From: Rhodococcoides corynebacterioides NBRC 14404
GTDB lineage: Bacteria > Actinomycetota > Actinomycetes > Mycobacteriales > Mycobacteriaceae
Reading direction: 5' to 3'
NCBI RefSeq assembly: GCF_001894765.1
Contig: NZ_BCWV01000004.1
Location: 62,001 to 126,000, forward strand
Length of the DNA: 64,000 bases
In this document: positions 57,387 to 64,000 of the stretch, piece by piece
Position numbering within the stretch: position 1 is the first letter of the stretch
Layout: each line of letters starts with the position of its first letter
Program-made: the position numbers and the translations under genes
The notes under the pieces: model-generated
What the model was told of the DNA's origin: nothing
What the model saw: the letters and a program-made list of their open reading frames with translations, nothing else
Databases searched by the model: none

Positions 57387-57479
57387 GATGCCTCTCCTGT
57401 CCGTCGTGGATTCGGGTGCCTCCAGGGCATCTTGCCCCATGGGCCGGTGGGTCGGCGGCGCCGCCCGGCCTCCACAGCG

Positions 57480-57518
57480 GACGGTGCCGCCCACTCGCAG
57501 TGAGTGGACGGCACCGTC
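57480..57518 (-). terminator. 17-bp hairpin between tsf and pyrH
   Basis: GACGGTGCCGCCCACTC (57480-57496) pairs with GAGTGGACGGCACCGTC (57502-57518) at 16 of 17 positions around the loop GCAGT. It starts 36 nt past the tsf stop. It is the strongest punctuation in this stretch and likely ends or attenuates the rpsB-tsf transcript before pyrH. Confidence 0.75.
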
Positions 57519-57554
57519 GACGCTGTCCGTGTCGGTTCCGCTACGACCGTCGGG

Positions 57555-58379
57555 TCAGTTGGAGCCGACCTCGAAGCGCACGAAGCGAGTGATGGTGACG
57601 CCGGCGTCCGCCAGCATCGCCTTGACCGACTTCTTGCTGTCCTGCACGGACGACTGCTCGGTGAGCACCACGTCCTTGTAGTAGCCGTTGACGCGCCCCT
57701 CGACGATCTTGGGCAGCGCCGCCTCGGGCTTGCCCTCCTCGCGAGCGGTCTGCTCGGCGATGCGACGCTCGCCCTCGACGATGTCCTCGGGGACCTCGTC
57801 GCGCGTGACGTACTTGGCCTTGAGCGCGGCCACCTGCATCGCGGCACCGCGAGCGGCCTCCGCTGCGGCGTCGCCCTCACCGGTGTACTCGACGAGCACG
57901 CCGACGGCGGGCGGCAGGTCCGCACTGCGCTTGTGCAGGTAGGTCGCGACCGGGCCGTCGAAGGAGACGACGCGACGGATCTCGAGCTTCTCGCCGATCT
58001 TGGCCGAGAGCTCCTGCAGCGCGGTGTCGACGGTCTTGCCGTTCAGGTCGAGCGCCTTCAGCGCATCGACGTCGGCCGGCTTGCCCTGCGCCGCGACGTC
58101 CGCCACGGACTGCGCGAACGCCTGGAACTCCTCGTTCTTGGCGACGAAGTCGGTCTCGGAGTTGATCTCGACCAGGACGCCGTCCTTGGCCACGACCAGT
58201 CCCTCGGCGGTGGAGCGCTCGGCACGCTTGCCGACGTCCTTCGCACCCTTGATACGCAGCTGCTCGACGGCCTTGTCGAAGTCGCCGTCGTTGTCGGCGA
58301 GTGCGTTCTTGCAGTCCAGCATCCCGGAGCCGGTCAGCTCACGGAGCCGCTTGACGTCGGCGGCGGTGTAGTTCGCCAT
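57555..58379 (-). CDS. tsf: Translation elongation factor Ts
   Basis: Guanine-nucleotide exchange factor for EF-Tu. It is 274 residues with [19 protein letters not shown], a conserved ETDFVAKN and the dimerisation core. ATG at 58379. Downstream of rpsB with a 137-nt gap containing a stem-loop. Confidence 0.96.
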   Translation of the reverse strand: MANYTAADVKRLRELTGSGMLDCKNALADNDGDFDKAVEQLRIKGAKDVGKRAERSTAEGLVVAKDGVLVEINSETDFVAKNEEFQAFAQSVADVAAQGKPADVDALKALDLNGKTVDTALQELSAKIGEKLEIRRVVSFDGPVATYLHKRSADLPPAVGVLVEYTGEGDAAAEAARGAAMQVAALKAKYVTRDEVPEDIVEGERRIAEQTAREEGKPEAALPKIVEGRVNGYYKDVVLTEQSSVQDSKKSVKAMLADAGVTITRFVRFEVGSN

Positions 58380-58470
58380 CTGGTCCAGCCTCCCAGTAGA
58401 AGTTCGAGTGAAAGATCGAGAAGAACCGGTCCCGGTGTCTCACACCGGGGTGAACGCGGGGTGACACACA

Positions 58471-58510
58471 ACGAGACCCGGCGTCCCCCGAGGGGCGCGC
58501 CGGGTCTCGT
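58471..58510 (-). terminator. 13-bp hairpin between rpsB and tsf
   Basis: ACGAGACCCGGCG (58471-58483) pairs exactly with CGCCGGGTCTCGT (58498-58510). The 14-nt loop can itself fold through CCCC/GGGG. It lies 7 nt after the rpsB stop. As in other bacteria, partial termination here would set the S2 to EF-Ts ratio; this is inference. Confidence 0.75.
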
Positions 58511-58516
58511 CGGGCA

Positions 58517-59413
<897 letters not shown>

Positions 59414-59722
59414 GGCTGTGCGTCTCTCTTTCTCTGCCGGTTGATGCACGGCGTTCGACCCGCGAGGGTCGAGGTGATCCGTGCCCTGGCGCTCGCCGTT
59501 CGCCGGAACCCGTGAGAGACGGGACCAGCCGACGAACACGTACCCGAGCGATGGCCGGGTGCGACGAGCGCGCGAAGTCGACCTGTACGGACAGGTCGCA
59601 TCGATCAGTGTACGACGGGTTCGCCGCAGGTCATAACCGGGCATCCCCGGGCTCTCCACACCGGACCCGCCCGTCCCCGGGCCGGCTCGCGCGGCGCCGC
59701 CGACCCGTCGTCGACGGGCACC
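59414..59722 (-). promoter_or_regulatory. rpsB promoter and leader region (no gene)
   Basis: There is no gene in this 309-nt divergent gap. On the minus strand TACACT (plus 59607-59612) with ATGACC 16 nt upstream (plus 59629-59634) resembles a housekeeping promoter. Just downstream lies the inverted repeat CGACCTGT-ACGG-ACAGGTCG at 59579-59598, giving a long ~185-nt leader to rpsB. It could be an S2-responsive leader, but no known motif was matched. Confidence 0.5.
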
Positions 59723-60475
59723 GTGACGGCCATGCCGATTCTCGCGCACGCCGCCGCCCGGTCCGCCGCACGATTCGGGACGGTTCTCCCACTCGTTCTG
59801 CTCGCACTCGCGGTCGGTCCTGCCGAGGCGGACCCGCACCCGTTCCGCTGGCCGTTGGATCCGCGACCCGCCGTCGTCACCCCGTTCACGCCGCCGCCGG
59901 AGCGGTGGCTGGCCGGTCACCGCGGACTCGACCTCGACGGCGGTTCCACCGCGGGACCGACGGTGCTCGCCGCGGGCGACGGAGTGGTCGTGTTCGCCGG
60001 CCTCGTGGCCGGTCGTGGCGTGGTCACGCTCGACCACGGCGACATCCGCACCACGTACGAACCCGTTCGGCCCCTCGTCGCCCGCGGCACCCGCGTTCGC
60101 GGGGGACACCCGATCGCCGTGCTCGAGGACGGCCACGCGTCCTGTCCCGTGGCGCGCTGCCTGCACTGGGGCGCCCGACGCGGTGACACCTACGTCGACC
60201 CGGCGTCGCTCCTGCGCGGAACCACGATCCGGTTGAAGCCGCCTGCGACGTCGCGGCGGGCGATCACCAGGTACGCAGACCGTCGGGGGCAGCGGGAACC
60301 GCGTGACGACCACCGGCGGCCGGGAAGTCGTCGGCCATCATCGCCGCGAGCTCGACGAAGGCGTCGCGGGTGCGCGGCCGGAGCCGGTCGAGTTCGACGA
60401 CGGACCCTTCCGCGAGGTGCTCGTCGAACGGGATCACCACGACGGCGCGGCATCGCGCCAGGAAGTGCCGGGTGA
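59723..60475 (+). CDS. M23-family peptidase (LytM-like) with unusual antisense tail
   Basis: Secreted peptidoglycan hydrolase or activator: signal peptide with cleavage near GPAEA-DP (about residue 36), then the LytM domain with [10 protein letters not shown] (H66, D70) and CLHWGARRG (H148; the usual HxH is CxH). The domain ends near K172. The remaining ~77 residues are Arg-rich and read antisense through the 3' end of the ParA-like gene, so the true end may be earlier. GTG 59723 or ATG 59732 may start it. Divergent from rpsB. Confidence 0.75.
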   Translation: MTAMPILAHAAARSAARFGTVLPLVLLALAVGPAEADPHPFRWPLDPRPAVVTPFTPPPERWLAGHRGLDLDGGSTAGPTVLAAGDGVVVFAGLVAGRGVVTLDHGDIRTTYEPVRPLVARGTRVRGGHPIAVLEDGHASCPVARCLHWGARRGDTYVDPASLLRGTTIRLKPPATSRRAITRYADRRGQREPRDDHRRPGSRRPSSPRARRRRRGCAAGAGRVRRRTLPRGARRTGSPRRRGIAPGSAG

Positions 60476-61604
60476 GTTCCTCCATGTCGATGCTCGCGGC
60501 ACCCGGCCGGTTCGCGCTCACGACCACCACCGTGCGCTCGACCAGGTGCGCGTAGCCGTGCAGGCCCAACCAGTCGAGCGTGGCGGCGGCGCTGCGGGCT
60601 CCGTCGACCGCGGGTGAGCTGACCAGGACCAACGCGTGCGCGAGCGAGAGCACCCCGTCCATGGCGGAATGCATGATGCCGGTGCCGCAGTCCGTGAGAA
60701 CGATGCCGTAGTGGGTGCAGAGAGTCTCCACCACTGCGCGGTAGTCCCGGTCCGTGAACGCCTCCGACGCGGCCGGATCCCGTTCGCCCGCCACCACCTC
60801 GAGGCGGGACGACGACTGCGACGTGTGCAGGCGAACGTCGGCGTAGCTGCGGATGTAGGGGCGTGCGGCCAGGAGATCGCGCACGGTCGAGGTGGTCTGC
60901 CGCGGAACCCGCTCGCCCAGCGTGCCGAAGTCCGGGTTCGCGTCCACTGCGACCACGTTGTCGCCGCGGAGCGATGCGAGCACCGATCCCAGTCCGACCG
61001 TGACGGTGGTCTTGCCGACGCCACCCTTGAGGGAGAGCAACGCGATGCGGTAGTCGCCGGTCACCGGCTGGGTGATGCGATCGTGGAGGTTCTGGCGACG
61101 GACCTCGGCTGCCGACGCTCGTCGGCCGAGCATCGTGTCGACGGCCCGCCGCCACACACCGGACGACGTCGACCCTGCCGTGGTCGGCGCGGTGCGGTCG
61201 AGGGCCGGCGCGGCGCGGCGCGGACCCGCGGCCTGCAGGCCCGGACCTGCACCCGGTGAGGAGCTGCCCAGCGGCGCGGACGGTCGAGACGCGGGATCCG
61301 GAGCAGGACGATCGAACGGGCGATCGGCCGGGGGACGTCCCTCGCCCGCACGGTTCGCGCCGTAGGGGTCGGCATCGGTCGTGGCGGGCCCGCCGTTGGC
61401 GGACGACGTCGATCCGAGCGGGTCGTACCCGTACGGGCCGGAGCCGAGCGGATCGGAGCCGTAGGGAGAATCGGAGCCGTGCGCGGCACGATCGGCCCCG
61501 GAGCGATCGCCGTCGCGGGAATTCGACGCCGGCGGGTCGGCCGGTTCGGGTGGCAGCCACGTCCCGTCCGCCGCGTCGAATCGGGTCGGGTCGAATCGGG
61601 TCAT
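60264..61604 (-). CDS. MinD/ParA-like ATPase with Pro/Ser-rich N-terminus
   Basis: Protein of 446 residues. A low-complexity N-terminus (about 1-145, with repeats [20 protein letters not shown]) is followed by a [12 protein letters not shown] linker and a deviant-Walker ATPase with [11 protein letters not shown] (K199), [13 protein letters not shown] and LTDCGTG. This layout resembles the EspI/Rv3888c-type proteins of ESX loci and their orphan relatives, but no ESX gene is nearby. The ATG at 61604 has GGGGAGG upstream. Function unknown. Confidence 0.85.
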   Translation of the reverse strand: MTRFDPTRFDAADGTWLPPEPADPPASNSRDGDRSGADRAAHGSDSPYGSDPLGSGPYGYDPLGSTSSANGGPATTDADPYGANRAGEGRPPADRPFDRPAPDPASRPSAPLGSSSPGAGPGLQAAGPRRAAPALDRTAPTTAGSTSSGVWRRAVDTMLGRRASAAEVRRQNLHDRITQPVTGDYRIALLSLKGGVGKTTVTVGLGSVLASLRGDNVVAVDANPDFGTLGERVPRQTTSTVRDLLAARPYIRSYADVRLHTSQSSSRLEVVAGERDPAASEAFTDRDYRAVVETLCTHYGIVLTDCGTGIMHSAMDGVLSLAHALVLVSSPAVDGARSAAATLDWLGLHGYAHLVERTVVVVSANRPGAASIDMEELTRHFLARCRAVVVIPFDEHLAEGSVVELDRLRPRTRDAFVELAAMMADDFPAAGGRHAVPAAPDGLRTW

Positions 61605-61722
61605 CACGCCTCCCCTCGTGGGTCTCGGCGCTGCCCCCCGGTGCGCGCCCCCGTCGAGACGGAACGCTACCAAAAGGCACGTCGGCGCACCTCGACCGGC
61701 GATTCGTGCCATTCGGGAACGG

Positions 61723-62682
61723 TCAGGCGCGGGGATGCGCCCGGTCGTGCACGGCGCGCAACCGATCGACCGACACGTGGGTGTAGAGCTGCGTCGTCGC
61801 GAGGGAGGCGTGACCGAGCAACTCCTGAACCACTCGGAGGTCCGCTCCACCCTCGAGCAGATGCGTCGCCGCGGAATGGCGCAATCCGTGCGGTCCGAGG
61901 TCGGGCGCCCCGGGAACGGCGTCGAGAACTCGATGCACGACGGTTCTCGCCTGACGCTGATCGAGGCGCCCCCCGCGCGCGCCGAGGAGCAGAGCGCTCC
62001 CCGATCGCGGAGTCGCGAGCGACGGGCGACCACTGTCGAGCCACACTGACAGCGCACGCTCGGCCGGCACCCCGAACGGCACGACACGTTCCCGGTCGCC
62101 CTTGCCCAGCACCCGGACCACCCGTCGGTCCCGGTCGACGTCGTCGACGTCCAGACCGCAGAGTTCCCCCACCCGAATGCCGGTGGCGTACAGCAACTCC
62201 ACGATCAGATGATCACGCAGAGCGAGCGGGTCATGCTGCTCGGCTCCGAGCGCCGCCGCGGACAGGGCCTCCGCGGCCTCTCCGGCCCGCAGCACCCCCG
62301 GCAGCGTGCGATGCGCGGCCGGTGCCGCGAGGGACGCGCCCGGATCGGTCGCGATGATCTCGGACTCGGCGAGCCATGCCGTGAAGGTGCGCACCGAACT
62401 CACCCGTCGGGCCACGGTGGTGCGGGCCGACCGACGCGAGACGTCGGCGAGCCAGGCGCGCAGCGCGCGCCGGGTCACCACCTCGTCGAGTTCGCCGTCG
62501 GGATCCACCTCGAGGAACGCGAAGAGCGACTCGACGTCGGAGAGGTACGCGCGGACGGTGTGCGCCGATCGACCTCGCCGGTAGGTCAGGTGATCGGCGA
62601 ACCGCGCCAGCAGGCGGGACTCAGGCCTCGGCTGCCGCGAGGTCCTTCTTCCACGTGCGGAATCCCTCTTCGGTGCGACCAC
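61723..62682 (-). CDS. xerC: Tyrosine recombinase XerC
   Basis: Resolves chromosome dimers at dif with XerD. It is 319 residues with a complete catalytic set: R170 (ATGIRVGE), K194 ([11 protein letters not shown]), H265-x-x-R268 ([15 protein letters not shown]), H291 (LGHASL) and Y300 (TTQLYTHV). The N-terminal core-binding domain is present. The only usable start is a GTG at 62682, 62 nt inside the siderophore gene. The same xerC-viuB order is seen in M. tuberculosis, so it is housekeeping, not phage. Confidence 0.93.
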   Translation of the reverse strand: MVAPKRDSARGRRTSRQPRPESRLLARFADHLTYRRGRSAHTVRAYLSDVESLFAFLEVDPDGELDEVVTRRALRAWLADVSRRSARTTVARRVSSVRTFTAWLAESEIIATDPGASLAAPAAHRTLPGVLRAGEAAEALSAAALGAEQHDPLALRDHLIVELLYATGIRVGELCGLDVDDVDRDRRVVRVLGKGDRERVVPFGVPAERALSVWLDSGRPSLATPRSGSALLLGARGGRLDQRQARTVVHRVLDAVPGAPDLGPHGLRHSAATHLLEGGADLRVVQELLGHASLATTQLYTHVSVDRLRAVHDRAHPRA

Positions 62683-63391
62683 GCCGCCAGTATCCCGACA
62701 CGGAGGCCCACTCGGCGGGAACGCCACGCTCACGGCGCACGTAGGGACGGATGTGGTGCATGACCGCGTCGGCCTCACCGTGCACGAAGACCTGCACCGG
62801 GCCCGGTCGCCACTCGACGGCGCGCACGGCGGCCACCAACGGGGCGTGGCCGCCGACGACGTTCTCCGGCGCCACGTCCGCGGACGCGCCCCGGTACACC
62901 CACTGCACCTCGACACCGGCGGGGGCGGTGATCGGCAGGCGGTCCCCCGGCCCGGCCACCTCCACGACGGCCACCCCGCGGGCGTCCTCGGGCATCGCGC
63001 GGAGCGCGGCGGCGAGCGCGGGGAGTCCGGTCTCGTCGGCGGCGAGCAGATGCCACGCGGCGTCCTCGCGCGGGGCGTAGGCGCCGGCGGGGCCGTAGAA
63101 CGAGAGACGCTGCCCCGGTTGTGCGCTCGACGCCCAGGGGCCGGCGACGCCCGACTCGCCGTGGACGACGAAGTCGATGGCGATCTCGCGCGCGGCGCGG
63201 TCGACCTCGCTCACCGTGTAGGTGCGCAGCACCGTCTCCCCCGCGACGTCGAAGTGCAGCTTCACGTAGCCGTCCGTGAACTCGCTGGGTTCGAACTCGT
63301 CGAATCCGGGATCACCGAGCACCACACGAACGAGGTGGTCGGCCACCTTCTCGGTGCGCCGAACGGTCAGGGTGGTGATGCGACGTGCCAC
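62621..63391 (-). CDS. viuB: Siderophore-interacting protein (ViuB-like ferric-siderophore reductase)
   Basis: FAD/NAD(P)H-dependent ferric-siderophore reductase of the SIP family, 256 residues: [11 protein letters not shown], the FAD motif [28 protein letters not shown] and, in the C-terminal domain, [23 protein letters not shown] with [13 protein letters not shown]. It releases iron from siderophores in the cytoplasm. GTG start at 63391. An IdeR-like iron box lies 34 nt upstream. Confidence 0.92.
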   Translation of the reverse strand: MARRITTLTVRRTEKVADHLVRVVLGDPGFDEFEPSEFTDGYVKLHFDVAGETVLRTYTVSEVDRAAREIAIDFVVHGESGVAGPWASSAQPGQRLSFYGPAGAYAPREDAAWHLLAADETGLPALAAALRAMPEDARGVAVVEVAGPGDRLPITAPAGVEVQWVYRGASADVAPENVVGGHAPLVAAVRAVEWRPGPVQVFVHGEADAVMHHIRPYVRRERGVPAEWASVSGYWRRGRTEEGFRTWKKDLAAAEA

Positions 63392-63424
63392 GTGTTCTCC
63401 GATCGGGCCGCGCCATGTGCACAG

Positions 63425-63443
63425 CCGAGTAAGCCTTACCTAA
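63425..63443 (-). promoter_or_regulatory. Iron box (IdeR/DmdR-type) upstream of viuB
   Basis: On the minus strand the 19-mer TTAGGTAAGGCTTACTCGG matches the TTAGGTTAGGCTAACCTAA consensus at 13 of 19 positions, with the left half nearly perfect. Location 34 nt upstream of the viuB start suits repression under iron sufficiency. Confidence 0.75.
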
Positions 63444-63504
63444 GTCTCACTCGACCCTAGCGCACGCGGCGCGGCCGCGGCATCGGCGCGCAGCAGCGTA
63501 CGCG

Positions 63505-63849
63505 TCAGTGCGCGGCGTCGTACGCGTCCTGGATCTCCTGACTGATGCGGCCGCGGGTCGAGACCTCGAACCCGTTCTCCTTCGCCCAGGCGCGCACCTC
63601 GCTCAGGTTCTGCCGACTCTTGCTCGACCCGCCCGATCCCGACGCGCGACGCGTCTTCCGTCCACCGACCTTTTCGGCGTGCTCGATCCAGAAAGCGAAT
63701 TGGTCGTACAACTCGTTCGCGTGCTTGTGATTCAGGTCGATCGAGTAGGAGACCCCGCCGACGGAGAACTCGACCGTTTCACCCTGACCGTCCTTGATCA
63801 ACGAGCCGTCGACATCGTCGATCATTTGCACCGTCGTCCGTCGCGCCAT
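63505..63849 (-). CDS. lsr2: Lsr2-family nucleoid-associated protein
   Basis: Histone-like protein of 114 residues that bridges AT-rich DNA. It has an N-terminal beta-rich dimerisation domain (VQMIDDVDG, VEFSVGGVSYSIDLN), a short Gly/Ser linker, and a C-terminal DNA-binding domain with NLSEVRAWAKENGFEVSTRGRISQ, including RGR at 99-101. It differs in the N-terminus from typical Lsr2 (here MARRTTVQMIDD), so it may be a paralogue. ATG at 63849 with GAGGAG upstream. Confidence 0.92.
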   Translation of the reverse strand: MARRTTVQMIDDVDGSLIKDGQGETVEFSVGGVSYSIDLNHKHANELYDQFAFWIEHAEKVGGRKTRRASGSGGSSKSRQNLSEVRAWAKENGFEVSTRGRISQEIQDAYDAAH

Positions 63850-64000
63850 TTTTCGCTCCTCGTCCGTGACCCCGTGAATTCATTCGAAGATAACAGACGA
63901 ACGCACCGATCAGCGGATCCGGTCACGCCGATTCGAGACGGTTTCACGAAATTCGCGTGCAACAGCCGTTGCATTGTCCGAGCGCCGACGACCGCCGATC
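63850..64000. other. Upstream region of lsr2 (window edge, no gene seen)
   Basis: The 151 nt are less GC-rich than the rest. On the minus strand TGTTATCT could be a -10 element about 50 nt before the ATG; no good -35 was found. TGCAAC-AGCC-GTTGCA is a 6-bp inverted repeat near 63958-63973. Nothing else is recognised before the edge. Confidence 0.35.

Noticed and set aside
60264..61604. Remnant of a type VII secretion locus
   Set aside because: No EccB/C/D, ESX or PE/PPE genes in the surrounding sequence; only the ATPase resembles ESX-associated proteins.
61723..62682. Tyrosine recombinase as sign of a prophage or integron
   Set aside because: All features are of housekeeping XerC, and no phage genes, tRNA or att repeats are nearby.

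Overview
The window reads as chromosomal core sequence of a high-GC, mycolic-acid-containing actinobacterium (Mycobacteriales), most likely a Rhodococcus or a close relative. The pointers are a fused HadA/HadB-type dehydratase, mycothione reductase, a PptT-type phosphopantetheinyl transferase, an Lsr2-type nucleoid protein, an EfpA-type exporter, frequent GTG starts and many 4-nt GTGA/ATGA gene overlaps. The genus is an inference from protein style; there is no rRNA or tRNA gene here. Gene order closely follows, from memory, the Mycobacterium tuberculosis Rv2782c-Rv2895c region, in compressed form.

Layout. 1-2.5 kb: an aldehyde dehydrogenase cut by the window edge, divergent from the HadAB dehydratase. 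2.5-14.3 kb: pepR, pnp, rpsO, ribF (minus), an outward-facing DtxR-type regulator, truB, and a tightly overlapping run pptT, metallophosphoesterase, MATE, DHH phosphoesterase, rbfA, DUF503. 14.3-19.4 kb: infB, ylxR, nusA, rimP. 19.5-25.4 kb: a Tat lipoprotein and a ferritin-like DUF4439 protein, a methyltransferase-like gene, proS, yaaA and the efpA-type exporter, with three in-register tandem repeats at gene ends. 25.4-34.4 kb: siroheme/cobalamin genes (cysG-type, cobB, cobO, Mg-chelatase-like) with a PhoD phosphatase, a GNAT and mqo. 34.5-37 kb: a hydrolase translationally coupled to mycothione reductase. 37-39.7 kb: a YtrA-type GntR regulator with an ABC transporter, divergent from a degenerate hydrolase. 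39.7-50.6 kb: cobQ, map, a penicillin-binding protein, GNAT, ispG, rip1, dxr, small DUF proteins and rlmN. 50.7-55.2 kb: a LapA-like membrane protein, a CitE-like lyase, a short UvrA-like ATPase and a methyltransferase. 55.2-59.4 kb: cdsA, frr, pyrH, tsf, rpsB. 59.7-64 kb: an M23 protein, a MinD/ParA-like ATPase, xerC, a siderophore-interacting protein with an iron box, and an Lsr2 paralogue.

How the parts fit. Most of the window is translation and RNA machinery (rpsO, infB, nusA, rimP, rbfA, truB, proS, tsf, rpsB, frr, rlmN, map, pnp), isoprenoid and lipid precursors (ispG, dxr, cdsA, hadAB, pptT), corrinoid synthesis and envelope functions (rip1, PBP, M23). Several long hairpins punctuate the translation operons (after infB, after pnp, between rpsB and tsf, and between tsf and pyrH).

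No CRISPR array, prophage, insertion sequence or classical defence island was seen. The most unusual signals are: tandem repeats whose units contain a gene's own last codons and stop codon; a GGTT-N2-TTAC palindrome on the promoter between the YtrA-type ABC operon and a hydrolase-like protein lacking its nucleophile; an M23 protein whose C-terminal tail reads antisense through the ParA-like gene; and an orphan MinD/ParA-like protein resembling ESX-associated ATPases.
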